Positions 25,405 to 33,833 of a stretch of 64,000 bases of DNA are shown here, one piece after another. Below the pieces are notes generated by a model. The model was not told where the DNA came from, ran no database searches, and saw only the letters and a list, made by a program, of their open reading frames with translations. Position numbers and translations under genes: made by a program. Origin of the DNA: an uncultured Dehalococcoidia bacterium (GTDB taxonomy: Bacteria; Chloroflexota; Dehalococcoidia; Lucifugimonadales; UBA3495); contig OY282456.1 in assembly GCA_958296225.1 (NCBI GenBank), positions 930,001-994,000 on the forward strand, read 5' to 3'. How positions within the stretch are numbered: the stretch's first letter is position 1; each line of letters begins with the position of its first letter.

Positions 25405-26259
25405 ATGGCGACGCAGACTCTCACAATTGACTGTCAAGTACACGCCTACGAGCGAAACCGCCCGGAACGCCCCTGGGCCGGATTCTTGACCGGCCCTGAT
25501 GAGGTCACCGGCGATGACATGGTGGCCGCGATGGATGCGGTCGGAGTGGACGGGGCTTTGCTGATTTCGCCGTTCACGCTGTATCGTTACGATGCCAGCT
25601 ATGCCCTCGCGGTGTACGCGAAACATCCGGGCCGGTTCGGTCTAATCAGGCCGTTCGATCCCCAGTCGGAAACGGTCGCTGACGACATAGCCGAGTGGAC
25701 CGGCACGCCGGGCGTGGTGGGAGTCCGCGTCATGCTGGCGGCCCAGGAATACGAAGCGGATGACCGTGGTCTCAATCAGATATTCGCCGCCGTGGCCCGG
25801 GCCGGCGTTCCGGTGAATGTTATGTGCGCGGGCAAGCTGCCTCTGTTGCGTGAGCTGGCGCGCCGCCATCCTGATACCCAGGTGGTGGTCGATCATGTGG
25901 GTCTGGCCCAGCCCTTTGACCCGCCGGCCCCGCCGGAACCCTTTGCCGATTTGGCCAACGTGCTGGCGCTGGCCGAATGCGACAACATAGCCATCAAAAT
26001 TTCCGGGGCCTGTACCCTGTCCCATCAGCCATTTCCGTACCCGGACATCTGGGAGCCGCTGGGCAGGGTATTCGACGCCTTCGGCCTTGAACGGTGCCTG
26101 TGGGGCACCGACTGGACCCGGGCCGTAAATCTGTTGACCTACGAGCAGGGCGTTGAGGCGTTCCGGGTTACCGACCGGCTTTCGGATGCAGAACGTGCCA
26201 CACTGATGGGCGGAACGCTCGCCAAGATTTACAACTGGTCGCCTCAGGTGGATGGGTAG
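25405..26259 (+). CDS. Amidohydrolase_2-family metal-dependent hydrolase
   Basis: The 284-residue protein fits the amidohydrolase-related TIM-barrel group that includes 2-pyrone-4,6-dicarboxylate hydrolase and ACMSD. It has TIDCQVHAYE (the usual DxHxH region, here with only the single His of QVH), VPVNVMCAGKLPLL, TQVVVDHVGLAQP with the second-sphere His/Asp, and LERCLWGTDWTR with the barrel-end Asp. The ATG at 25405 follows AAGGAGC. The reduced first motif suggests metal-independent catalysis as in some lactonases of this group. A lactone or ring-cleavage product is a reasonable substrate guess given other aromatic-type genes nearby. Confidence 0.85.
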   Translation: MATQTLTIDCQVHAYERNRPERPWAGFLTGPDEVTGDDMVAAMDAVGVDGALLISPFTLYRYDASYALAVYAKHPGRFGLIRPFDPQSETVADDIAEWTGTPGVVGVRVMLAAQEYEADDRGLNQIFAAVARAGVPVNVMCAGKLPLLRELARRHPDTQVVVDHVGLAQPFDPPAPPEPFADLANVLALAECDNIAIKISGACTLSHQPFPYPDIWEPLGRVFDAFGLERCLWGTDWTRAVNLLTYEQGVEAFRVTDRLSDAERATLMGGTLAKIYNWSPQVDG

Positions 26260-26305
26260 ATTGACGACGGGGCGGAGGCCGCAGAGAGCCGGCGCCCGGA
26301 GCGTT

Positions 26306-26339
26306 ATCGGCCTCCGGTTCCTGAGAACCGGAGGCCGAT
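26306..26339. terminator. Perfect 15-base-pair hairpin between convergent genes
   Basis: ATCGGCCTCCGGTTC and GAACCGGAGGCCGAT pair completely around CTGA, 47 bases after the amidohydrolase stop and 58 bases before the opposing GMC oxidoreductase stop. As at 14726, no T-run is present. Confidence 0.6.
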
Positions 26340-26396
26340 TCCATTGCGCCAGGCTATCAACCTGCCGGATCTGTTTCAGGCAGTGGCAGCGCGGGC

Positions 26397-27971
26397 TTAC
26401 CCGCCCGCAACCCAGTCAACGACACGTTCCCCAATCATTAGCGCCGTAGGATGGAGACCGCCGGAACGGGGAATCCGTGGCACGATTGAGGAATCAGCCA
26501 CCCACAACCCTTGCACTCCCTTGACCCGGCAGTATTGGTCAACCACTGCCATGGGGTCTGAATCGGGCCCCATCTTGCAGGTGCCGGACACGTGCCGAGC
26601 GGTGCCCACGGTTTGGCGTATCCAGAGGTCTAAAGCGTCGTCGTCGGCCAGAATGTCATCCGTTGGGCTGATGCGGTGGTCAACCACGTCCTGAAACTCG
26701 TCGGATTCCAGAAGCTGCACCCCGAATCGCAGACCTTCGCGCACCCGTCGGATGTCGTCCGGGTGCTGGAGATAACGGTAGTTAAAGGACGGCTGCACTC
26801 CGGGGTCGGCGGAGGCCAGCCTGACGTGTCCCGCTCCCTCAGGCAGCCCCAGCGTACAGGATATGCGCGCCGCCCGCTCCGGCGGCACGTCGCCGGTCAA
26901 GTACCTGGTGCGCACGCCGGGGACACGCTCTGCCCGCTCGTCAACTACAGTGCTGGCCCGTAGCACCATGTCGTTAATCTCGCTTGACCCCTGGGAGGTG
27001 TAATGCAGACTAAAGCCCGGCGCGTCGGGTTGAGTAATGAGGCTAACCCCATCTTTGACCTTGAAGGTAACCTGGGCGCTGAGGTGATTCCACAAACTTT
27101 GTCCGACTCCGGGAAGTTCGCGCACCTGTGGTATCCCAAACTGTTCAAGTTGCTCCCTGGGACCGATGCCCGAGAGCATCAGCAGGTGGGGCGACCTGAT
27201 TGCCCCGGCGCACAGGACAACACGGTCGGCTTGGAGGGTGAAAACCTCGCCCCCGCTTTCGGCGGCCACGCCGACGGCCTGCAAGCCCTCGAACAATACC
27301 TGCAGGACGAAAACCCCGCCCCGCACCGTGAGGTTGAGACGGTGGCGCATCGGATTGAGATGAGTCAGAGCGGCGCTCATTCTGATGCCGCCCAGGTTGT
27401 TGGTGGGAGACACGCCGAGGCCGGAGGGGTTGGGGCCGTTCGTATCTGCGGTGGCGCCGAACCCCGCCTGCAAACAGGCGGCATGGAAGGCCCTTTGGAG
27501 GTCGGGCAAAGCGCCCGACTGGCGGCGTCTTACCGGCATTGGCCCGTCCAATCCGTGGAAATCATCCTGGATGTCGAGGTCATGCTCCATTTTTCGGTAG
27601 TAGGGCAGCACCCTGGCATAAGACCATTCATCGTTGCCCAGAGCCGCCCAGGAATCAAAATCCTCGGGGAATCCCCTTTGCATTGCCTGGCCGTTGATGG
27701 ACGACCCGCCCCCAATCACCTTGCCCTGCGCTACGTGGATTTCCCCCTGCTCCTCGGTGATGGTTCCCCGCAGGGCCCAGTTGTGTTCCGAATCCGGGGA
27801 TTCCGCGTATCTGGTGTGGCCGAACTTGATTTCGTCCGGCAGGTTGGTGGGATCGGGGTAATCCGTCCCGGCTTCCAAGAGCAAAACGGATGTGTTTGCG
27901 TCTTCGGCCAACCGGCTGGCCAACACTGAGCCCGCCGCTCCGCCGCCGATAACAATAACGTCGTATTTCAT
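26397..27971 (-). CDS. GMC-family FAD-dependent oxidoreductase
   Basis: This 524-residue glucose-methanol-choline oxidoreductase shows the FAD dinucleotide fold DVIVIGGGAAGSVLASRLAE, the GMC signature GGGSSINGQAMQRG, AGAIRSPHLLMLSGIGP (second GMC signature) and the C-terminal VSGTCKMGPDSDPMAVVD with the catalytic-type His just before (ARHVSGTCKMG). It oxidises an alcohol, with oxygen or a quinone as acceptor. The ATG at 27971 follows GGGAGG. Closest by feel are choline dehydrogenase-like and PEG-dehydrogenase-like enzymes, but substrate cannot be assigned. No cytochrome partner is adjacent. Confidence 0.92.
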   Translation of the reverse strand: MKYDVIVIGGGAAGSVLASRLAEDANTSVLLLEAGTDYPDPTNLPDEIKFGHTRYAESPDSEHNWALRGTITEEQGEIHVAQGKVIGGGSSINGQAMQRGFPEDFDSWAALGNDEWSYARVLPYYRKMEHDLDIQDDFHGLDGPMPVRRRQSGALPDLQRAFHAACLQAGFGATADTNGPNPSGLGVSPTNNLGGIRMSAALTHLNPMRHRLNLTVRGGVFVLQVLFEGLQAVGVAAESGGEVFTLQADRVVLCAGAIRSPHLLMLSGIGPREQLEQFGIPQVRELPGVGQSLWNHLSAQVTFKVKDGVSLITQPDAPGFSLHYTSQGSSEINDMVLRASTVVDERAERVPGVRTRYLTGDVPPERAARISCTLGLPEGAGHVRLASADPGVQPSFNYRYLQHPDDIRRVREGLRFGVQLLESDEFQDVVDHRISPTDDILADDDALDLWIRQTVGTARHVSGTCKMGPDSDPMAVVDQYCRVKGVQGLWVADSSIVPRIPRSGGLHPTALMIGERVVDWVAGG

Positions 27972-28099
27972 GGAGCCTCCCTAAAGGGCAGTTTCCCAAG
28001 TCAAATTGATTGCTGCGGGGAGCATTATAACCATACCGGCCGGAAAGGGTGGAGATTCGTACTGCGGAGCGCTGGCGCTCACCGCGCCCCGGACCAGTT

Positions 28100-29113
28100 T
28101 CAATTCGCCAACAATTCCTTCAGCTGGGCGTCAATGAATGCGGTGTCGGCGGGATTGCGTCCTGGGCCGCCGCCGGTGTGTCCCCAGATGGTCGGGATGG
28201 CGCGCAACTCGGCGTTGGGCATAAAGCCGACCTCAATCCGGTTGTCCTCGGGAGGAAAGTACTGGTCGGTCTGGGATGGCATAACGAATGCCCGCGCCTT
28301 TATCGACGCGAGAGCCTGCTCAAAGTCGCCGCGGTAGATCGGGTTGTCGCTGATGTCCCCGGCCTGCCAGGTCGCGACCATGGCCAGGATGTCGTTGGCG
28401 TCCAGTTGCAGGTATCGCCCTTCCCAGGCGGTAATCAGGTAGTCCTCAAGGGAGGAGAACCCCAGGTCAAGAAACACCTGTTGGCGGTAAAACGCCTGGG
28501 ACGGGGCCCAGCCGGCGTAAACCCGGGCCATGGCCCGCAATCCCTTCCGGGGCGGGGTGTCGTACCAGCCGTTGTTCCAGGCATCGTCGGCGCACAGGGC
28601 GGCCTTGACCCCTTCCAGAAAAACGAAGTTGTGCCGGGACGTGCGGGCCGAGCCGCACCAGGGGGCAATCCGTTCCACCATGTCGGGAAACAGCGCTCCC
28701 CAATGGAAAGCCTGCTGCGCACCCATGGAAAACCCGCAGACCAGCGCGATACGCTCAATGCCAAACTGCTCGGCCACCAGGCGGCGCTGGCATTTGATGT
28801 TGTCGTAGTAGGTGATTTTGGGGAATCTCGCCCGGTCGTAGGGCGGCGGCGTATTGCTGGGCGACGAGGAAAGCCCGTTGCCGAACAGGTTAGGCGCGAT
28901 GATGAAGTAACGCGACGGGTCCAGCGCCATCCCCGGCCCAATCATCGGCTCGTTGGCCGGGTGCTGGGAGCCGAAAAAAGTGGGGAACACGATTGCGTTG
29001 TCCTTGCGCGCGTTCAGCTCCCCATAGGTTTGGTAGGCCAGGCGGGCGTTCCGCAGCCGCAGGCCGCACTGGAGGTCAATATCTCCCAGCTCGAAGGTTT
29101 TATGGTCGCTCAT
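28100..29113 (-). CDS. Alpha/beta hydrolase, homoserine O-acetyltransferase (MetX)-like
   Basis: This 337-residue alpha/beta hydrolase resembles the MetX family: LRLRNARLAYQTYGELNARKDNAIVFPTFFGSQH opening, GPGMALDPSRYFIIAPNLFGNGLSSSPSN in place of the classic DxxFVI...GGCxGS block, and the nucleophile elbow VCGFSMGAQQAFHWG with its serine. The late Asp (MPSQTDQYFPP) and His (WGHTGGGPG) complete the triad. Members with the GFSMGAQQ elbow are usually annotated as MetX-like hydrolases rather than genuine acetyltransferases. No methionine genes are close. The ATG at 29113 has only a weak ribosome site. Confidence 0.82.
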   Translation of the reverse strand: MSDHKTFELGDIDLQCGLRLRNARLAYQTYGELNARKDNAIVFPTFFGSQHPANEPMIGPGMALDPSRYFIIAPNLFGNGLSSSPSNTPPPYDRARFPKITYYDNIKCQRRLVAEQFGIERIALVCGFSMGAQQAFHWGALFPDMVERIAPWCGSARTSRHNFVFLEGVKAALCADDAWNNGWYDTPPRKGLRAMARVYAGWAPSQAFYRQQVFLDLGFSSLEDYLITAWEGRYLQLDANDILAMVATWQAGDISDNPIYRGDFEQALASIKARAFVMPSQTDQYFPPEDNRIEVGFMPNAELRAIPTIWGHTGGGPGRNPADTAFIDAQLKELLAN

Positions 29114-29175
29114 CTCAGTACCCCAACATCAGGGGCTTGCAGTTCTCACGATTGCCCCGATAATGTCAACGCAGC

Positions 29176-30915
29176 CTAGTAACCGATGGCGTACCCGTCA
29201 TAGCGGGGGTCGGCGGCCCCGTGTATCGCTCCGGTTTCGGCATCGATGTGCAGCGCCATCTCCCGCCCGGTAACGCCGTCCCAGGCGTCCAGTTCGTGCA
29301 CCGGGTGGCCCATGCCGCGCAGCCGGCGCACCTGCGCCGGGTCGAAACGGCGCTCCATCAGCAGCCGGTTGTCGGCGGTGTGCGGTATGGTGGATTCGGT
29401 GCCGTCGCCCACGTGTTTCCAGCGGGGCGCTTCCACCGCCTCCTGCACCGTCATGCCGTAGTCAATCAGGTTGGTGATGACCTGCATATTGCTTTGCACC
29501 TGGCAGTCTGCGCCGGGCGTGCCCAGCGCGTAGGCCAGCCGCCGGGCGGGGGCGGCGTTGCCATTATCGGACGACGGCGCGCGGCGGAGCACCAGCACCG
29601 GATTCATCGTGTGGCGCACCCGCTTGCCGGGTTGCAGGCAGTCCACGTGGTCGGGGTTCAGGTGCCAGTAGGTCATGCGGTTGTTGAGCAGGATGCCGGT
29701 GTCGCCGGCGACCAGCGACGAACCCCAGCCGCTCTGGATGCTCTGCAACTGGCACACGGCATTGCCGGCCCGGTCGGCGACCACAAAGCAAGTGGTATCC
29801 TCCTGTTCGCTGCGGGGGCCGCGGCGTCCGGCGCCCGCCGGCGTCGGGCGCCGTCCTGCCGTCTGATACTGCCAGGGGTCGCCGGCGGCCACGTTCTCGG
29901 CGGCCCGCTGCGGGTCGATGCCGGCGGCGCGCGCGCGGGCGTACTCTGCCGACAGCATCCCGGCCAGGGGTACGTCAACATAGTCCGGGTCGGCGACGTA
30001 GGCTTCCCGGTCGGCAAAGGCCATTTTCTTGGCTTCCACCATCAAATGGATGGACTCGGCGGAGCCGAACCCCATGCCGGCTATATCGTACTGGCTGATG
30101 ACGTTCAGCTCCTGCAACAGGATATGCCCGCTGGAGTTGGGCGGCGCTTCGTACACGGTATAGTCGCCGTAGCCGGTGGCGATGGGTTCCTGCCAGCGGG
30201 CCGAGCAGTCGTTCAGGTCGGCCATGGTCAAGATGCCGTTCTGCTCCTCGCTGAACCGCACGATGGCCGCGCCGATGTCGCCCCGGTAGAAAACGTCCCG
30301 GCCCTGCGCGGCGATGGTGGACAGGGTGCGGGCCAGGTCGGTCTGGAGCAGGATGTCGCCGGCGCGCATCGGCTCTCCGGAGCCGCCCCGCGTAAAGATG
30401 GCGCGGCTGGTGGGGAACTCGCACAGCAGAGCGTCGCCGGCGATGGCCGCGGCCAGGTAGTGCGTAACCGGAAAACCGTCGCCGGCCAGGGCAATCGCCG
30501 GCGCCAGCACGTCGGCCAGGGGCAGCGTCCCGTAGGCGGCGTGGGTATCCAGCCAGGCGTTGAGCAGTCCGGGCACCGACACGCTGAGGATGCCCTTCAT
30601 CGGGATGCCCCGCCGGTATCGCTCCAGCGTCGCGCCGTAGGGGGCTGCGCCGGTGCCGTTGCACACCCGCAGGCTGTCGTCTTCGGCCCGGTAGGTCATA
30701 ATGAAACCGTCGCCGCCGATGCCGGACATCAACGGCTCAACCACATTCAGAACGGCGGCGGTGGCAATGGCCGCGTCAACGGCGTTGCCGCCTTTTTGCA
30801 GGATGGAGACGCCGGCCTGCGCCGCCAGGGGATGCCCGGCGCAGACCATCCCGTTGCGGCCCATGACCACGGGGCGATGAGCCGAGTAGCGGATGCCGTG
30901 GGGTGTAGCAGACAT
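29176..30915 (-). CDS. Gamma-glutamyltransferase-family N-terminal nucleophile hydrolase
   Basis: The 579-residue protein follows the gamma-glutamyltranspeptidase pattern: NGMVCAGHPLAAQAGVSILQKGGNAVDAAIATAAVLNVVEP at the start of the large subunit, then DLNDCSARWQEPI, PPNSSGHILLQELN and, at the autoprocessing point, EQEDTTCFVVADRAGNAV in which the second Thr is the expected nucleophile. SGWGSSLVAGDTGILLNNRM and GTPGADCQVQSNMQVI finish the small subunit. No signal peptide is evident, so it is likely cytoplasmic, unlike E. coli Ggt. Cephalosporin acylase-like activity is possible. AGGAG lies 10 bases before the ATG at 30915; another ATG just upstream is in a different frame. Confidence 0.9.
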   Translation of the reverse strand: MSATPHGIRYSAHRPVVMGRNGMVCAGHPLAAQAGVSILQKGGNAVDAAIATAAVLNVVEPLMSGIGGDGFIMTYRAEDDSLRVCNGTGAAPYGATLERYRRGIPMKGILSVSVPGLLNAWLDTHAAYGTLPLADVLAPAIALAGDGFPVTHYLAAAIAGDALLCEFPTSRAIFTRGGSGEPMRAGDILLQTDLARTLSTIAAQGRDVFYRGDIGAAIVRFSEEQNGILTMADLNDCSARWQEPIATGYGDYTVYEAPPNSSGHILLQELNVISQYDIAGMGFGSAESIHLMVEAKKMAFADREAYVADPDYVDVPLAGMLSAEYARARAAGIDPQRAAENVAAGDPWQYQTAGRRPTPAGAGRRGPRSEQEDTTCFVVADRAGNAVCQLQSIQSGWGSSLVAGDTGILLNNRMTYWHLNPDHVDCLQPGKRVRHTMNPVLVLRRAPSSDNGNAAPARRLAYALGTPGADCQVQSNMQVITNLIDYGMTVQEAVEAPRWKHVGDGTESTIPHTADNRLLMERRFDPAQVRRLRGMGHPVHELDAWDGVTGREMALHIDAETGAIHGAADPRYDGYAIGY

Positions 30916-30991
30916 ATGGTCATGGCTCCTTTTGTCAAATTTAGAGGGGCAACCCCGGTGGCTGCCCTTGCGCCAGGCGTTAGCGTCGCTG

Positions 30992-31813
30992 CTAACGCTC
31001 GCTGCCCAGGCCGGCGGCCGGTCGTATGGAGGCCAGCATCGCCACTGAGACGCCGCCTTTAGCGAAGAAGGTTTCCTGCTCGCTGGTGAACCGGCCGCCG
31101 GAGCTTTGCAGGGTGTTAATGAGCGTATCGGTGCCGATGCTCAATACGGAGGGCGGTTCGTGGAGCATGGTGGAAAGGTTCTTCGCGCCGCAAAGGTCCA
31201 GGGCGGTGAAGATGGTATCGTGAACGACGGCCTCATAGAGGTCGGTGTTTTCCAGCATTGCCAGGTTGAAATTGGCGTGGGATAGATTGGCGTGGGCCAG
31301 GGTGGCTTCCGTAAGCACCGTTTTATAGAAAGTAGAGTTGGAAAGATTTGCCGACTGCACATCCGCCCAGGCCAGGTTAGCCTCGGAAAAGTCGGAATAG
31401 TGGCAGTAAGTTCCCCGGAGCACCGCCCAGCCCAGGTCGGCGTTGCGCAGGTTAATCTGGTTCAAGTCGGCGCGGCTCAGATTGGCCCCCTGCAACTGCG
31501 CCCGCATCATGTTGGTATCGCGCAGCGTAGCCCCCTGCAGGCTGGCGCCGCGCAAGTCGGCGTTCTGAAAGTTGGCGCCGGTGAGGTCGCAAAAGTGCAG
31601 GTCAGCGCCCCGCAAGTCAGCGTTGCTGAAATCGGAACCGCTGAAATCCAGGCTGTCCAGATTGCTCCAGGTCAAATCCGCGTCGCGCAATTGTGAGTTC
31701 GCGAAGGACATACCGGAAACGTCTTTCGTTGCCCGCCACGCATTCCAGGCCACCACGTCGCGACGCAGCCGGTTCAAGCAGCGTTGGGTTGCCATCTTAC
31801 GCCAGAACTTCAT
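30992..31813 (-). CDS. Pentapeptide repeat protein
   Basis: Residues about 35-200 of this 273-residue protein are tandem A(D/N)LxX pentapeptides (LRDADLTWSNLDSLDFSGSDF, NADLRGADLHFCDLTGANF, SRADLNQINLRNADLGW and so on), which fold as a right-handed quadrilateral beta-helix. A non-repeat tail of about 70 residues (LSTMLHEPPSVLSIGTDTLI, FTSEQETFFAKGGVSVAMLA) follows; similar tails recur in bacterial pentapeptide proteins. GGGAG 7 bases upstream supports the ATG at 31813 over one 10 codons earlier. Family roles range from DNA-mimic gyrase protection to scaffolding; nothing here decides. It is monocistronic. Confidence 0.88.
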   Translation of the reverse strand: MKFWRKMATQRCLNRLRRDVVAWNAWRATKDVSGMSFANSQLRDADLTWSNLDSLDFSGSDFSNADLRGADLHFCDLTGANFQNADLRGASLQGATLRDTNMMRAQLQGANLSRADLNQINLRNADLGWAVLRGTYCHYSDFSEANLAWADVQSANLSNSTFYKTVLTEATLAHANLSHANFNLAMLENTDLYEAVVHDTIFTALDLCGAKNLSTMLHEPPSVLSIGTDTLINTLQSSGGRFTSEQETFFAKGGVSVAMLASIRPAAGLGSER

Positions 31814-31911
31814 AGCCGGACTCCCGATTGAGCTATGGCTCAATCATCGCAATTCCGCAGTGGATTAATCAACTGCCGGCGCTCCCGATATTGGCATTGG
31901 ACGTACCATAG

Positions 31912-31949
31912 ACATTCGCCTCGGCGGCGAACCGGGCCGAGGCGAATGT
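31912..31949. terminator. 14-base-pair hairpin downstream of the Fe-S carrier gene
   Basis: ACATTCGCCTCGGC and GCCGAGGCGAATGT pair perfectly around a 10-base loop, about 70 bases after the Fe-S carrier stop in its direction of transcription. There is no T-run on that strand, so this is a candidate only. Confidence 0.45.
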
Positions 31950-32017
31950 TTCCGTTTCGTTGCGTCCCCGTCGGTGGAGTCTAATCCGCCGGGGGTTGGA
32001 CGGCGCTGGGCAAGCTT

Positions 32018-32389
32018 TTAGTGCCCGCCGCAACCGCAGCCGCCGCCGCCACAGCCACACCCGCCGCCGCCACAGCCGCACGCGCCGGAGCCGCAGCCAC
32101 CGCCGGAGTACATCGGGTTGTTGATGACGAACCCAACCCGGCCGCCAAACTCTTCCACGTAGTCGATGGTGGCTTCCTCCAAGAAGGGAGCGCTGTCGGA
32201 ATCCAGCAGGAACTCCATACCGTTCATCCGCAGCACCGTATCGTCCGGCTGGTGCTCCTTCTCCATGGTCAGCATATACTGCAAGCCGTGTCCGGCCGGC
32301 ATTGCCACCACCCGCAGGGCGGAACCGGCTTCGTCCTCGGAGTCCATCACTTCCTTGAGTTTCTCGATGGCCAGAGTGGTAACGTTCAT
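32018..32389 (-). CDS. A-type iron-sulfur carrier (HesB/IscA/ErpA-like) with Cys-Gly-rich tail
   Basis: The first about 100 residues of this 123-residue protein match A-type Fe-S carriers: VTTLAIEKLKEVMDSEDE, LRVVAMPAGHGLQYMLT, FLEEATIDYVEEFGGRVGFVINNP. The three family cysteines are altered. The first, normally in GGCSGxxY, is His (AGHGLQY). The C-terminal CGC is replaced by an extended tail in which GGGC, ACGC and repeated GGGGCGC units give seven cysteines and end in GGH. AGGAG precedes the ATG at 32389. The tail suggests extra metal or cluster binding, or scaffold use. No other isc/suf genes are nearby. Confidence 0.82.
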   Translation of the reverse strand: MNVTTLAIEKLKEVMDSEDEAGSALRVVAMPAGHGLQYMLTMEKEHQPDDTVLRMNGMEFLLDSDSAPFLEEATIDYVEEFGGRVGFVINNPMYSGGGCGSGACGCGGGGCGCGGGGCGCGGH

Positions 32390-32504
32390 CGTGGTCGCTC
32401 CTGAATCGCGCGCGTAACGGAAACTCGCAACGGAGTTCCCCACATCCTATGATGACGAAAGCCTACCACGACCCACCGAACCCGTCAATTGACACGCGCC
32501 CTTG
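32390..32504. other. Upstream region of the Fe-S carrier gene
   Basis: About 115 bases between the carrier start and the inverted-repeat element. No gene or clear promoter is seen. Confidence 0.3.
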
Positions 32505-32652
32505 CGGCAGCGTTGCAATTCAGGTGGTTTGAGTCCGTTTTTTACAGCGATGGACAGGCAGGATGGACAGGATTTTCCGATTGGGATATGGTGAATTCTG
32601 GCTTACGCCGGAATGACGGCAAGGTACGACCACCTAAATTACAACGCTACCG
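32505..32652. mobile_element. Miniature inverted-repeat element, copy A (148 bp)
   Basis: The ends CGGCAGCGTTGCAATTCAGGTGGT and ACCACCTAAATTACAACGCTACCG are inverted repeats matching at 21 of 24 positions, and both match the ends of the copy at 34747-34871. The interior holds a GGATGGACAGGATTTT segment and an ATTCTGG...CCGGAATGACGG palindrome but no coding capacity, as expected for a non-autonomous element. No target-site duplication is obvious. Confidence 0.65.
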
Positions 32653-32712
32653 TTCCAGACGATTTCAGCGTCCGCGAGAGAAAAGCGGTCAGAACCAGTC
32701 AACGAGCGAATT

Positions 32713-32856
32713 ATGCGATTTACGAAGCAGCCCGGCGCAGATTCGACGCCCTGTATTCCCGGCACGTTCGGTGAGCGGGCGCAAGGGGAGGTTTTCCGCA
32801 GCGGGCCATGGTACGACGAAGTGGCGCAAGACTTGCGCGCCCGGTGCGGACGTTAG
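32713..32856 (+). CDS. Possible small or 5'-truncated ORF
   Basis: A 47-codon frame ends 9 bases before the propeller-type gene. Its C-terminal half, GEVFRSGPWYDEVAQDLRARC, looks protein-like and recalls the C-termini of sulfotransferase- or glycosyltransferase-type enzymes, while the first 15 residues do not. The frame begins about 60 bases after element copy A, so it may be the tail of a gene whose front was lost. No ribosome site is seen. Low confidence. Confidence 0.25.
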   Translation: MRFTKQPGADSTPCIPGTFGERAQGEVFRSGPWYDEVAQDLRARCGR

Positions 32857-32864
32857 CCCTTAAA

Positions 32865-33776
32865 ATGGACATTTTGCGTTTTCTGACCCGCTATTCACCC
32901 CGGCCGGCCAGGAAAGTGTACCGGCGTTTTTTCGGTTACGAGCAGTGGTTCCTGGTTGTGAACGCCGGCCGGCCCCTGGCCGATTCCGAAATGACCGGAC
33001 GGGCGCCCGCAGCGCAACTGAAAGTGCATCACGCTCCGCCCGGTCGTTTCTGGGCCGACCCCTTTCCCATAGTGGTTGACGGCAAGGTTTGGGTGTTCTT
33101 TGAGGATTACTCTTTCGCGTCCCGGAAAGCCGTCATCTCCTGCGCTCCAGTGTCCCCCGCCGGCGACCTGGGCGCCGTCGCCACCGCGCTGGAATGTCCC
33201 TACCATCTCTCCTACCCCTTTGTTTTTGAGCGCCAGGGCCGGCTTTATCTGATTCCCGATACCTGGGACGAGCATCGGGTTGACTTGTGGCGCTGCCGCC
33301 GGTTTCCCGACGATTGGACCCGGGAACGGACGCTGCTGGACGGCGTGAGCATGAGCGACCCGACACTGCACCGGCAGGACGGCAAATTGTGGCTGTTCGG
33401 CACGGTGAGCGAAGTCAGGGCGCAGGCCAATGACGAACTGCATATCTACATGGCCGATGCTCTGGAGGGCGCGTGGCGGCCCCACCCGGCCAATCCGGTG
33501 GTGTCCGACTGCCGCCGGGCCCGGCCGGCCGGCCGGCTGTTTCTCCAGGACGGCCGCCTGATGCGCCCGGCGCAGGATTGCAGCGGACGCTACGGACGCG
33601 CGGTAGTCCTCAACCGGGTAGATGCGCTAAACGAGCGCGCCTATGCCGAAACCCCCATCGGGCGCATTGACGGCTCCGGGCTGGCCGGCAACCTCGGCAC
33701 GCACACGGCCAATTACGCCGGCGGCCTTGAATTCCTGGACGGGCGGACGCTGACGCCCCGGAAAAGATGGCGGTAG
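32865..33776 (+). CDS. Five-bladed propeller protein of the Gint1 N-terminal domain type
   Basis: The 303-residue protein resembles the N-terminal domain found in glucosamine-inositolphosphorylceramide-transferase-like and sugar-formyltransferase-linked proteins: PPGRFWADPFPIVVDGKVWVFFED, CPYHLSYPFVFERQGRLYLIP, SMSDPTLHRQDGKLWLFGT and GAWRPHPANPVVSDCRRARPAG. These repeat a strand pattern with conserved D-P-F and Y-P-F turns typical of GH43/GH32-like propellers. The ATG at 32865 lacks a good ribosome site, and an upstream ATG at 32808 is the alternative. Related domains act in glycan or lipopolysaccharide assembly. The C-terminus ends abruptly (LTPRKRWR), so it may be truncated. Confidence 0.65.
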   Translation: MDILRFLTRYSPRPARKVYRRFFGYEQWFLVVNAGRPLADSEMTGRAPAAQLKVHHAPPGRFWADPFPIVVDGKVWVFFEDYSFASRKAVISCAPVSPAGDLGAVATALECPYHLSYPFVFERQGRLYLIPDTWDEHRVDLWRCRRFPDDWTRERTLLDGVSMSDPTLHRQDGKLWLFGTVSEVRAQANDELHIYMADALEGAWRPHPANPVVSDCRRARPAGRLFLQDGRLMRPAQDCSGRYGRAVVLNRVDALNERAYAETPIGRIDGSGLAGNLGTHTANYAGGLEFLDGRTLTPRKRWR

Positions 33777-33781
33777 GCGAA

Positions 33782-33811
33782 CCGTCATTCCGGCTGGCGC
33801 GGGAATGACGG
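33782..33811. repeat. CCGTCATTCC / GGAATGACGG palindrome between convergent genes
   Basis: A perfect 10-base-pair stem with a 10-base centre (GGCTGGCGCG), starting 6 bases after the propeller gene stop and 22 bases before the opposing HEPN-like stop. It belongs to the same repeat family as 346-377 and 12773-12792 and could double as a transcription terminator. Confidence 0.65.
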
Positions 33812-33833
33812 TCGGGTATTCGAGAGTGGCCGG

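Noticed and set aside
29221..31062. 613-codon open frame on the plus strand
   Set aside because: It is the antisense of the gamma-glutamyltransferase gene, is rich in Gly/Ala/Arg/Val as GC-rich shadows are, and has no domain signature.
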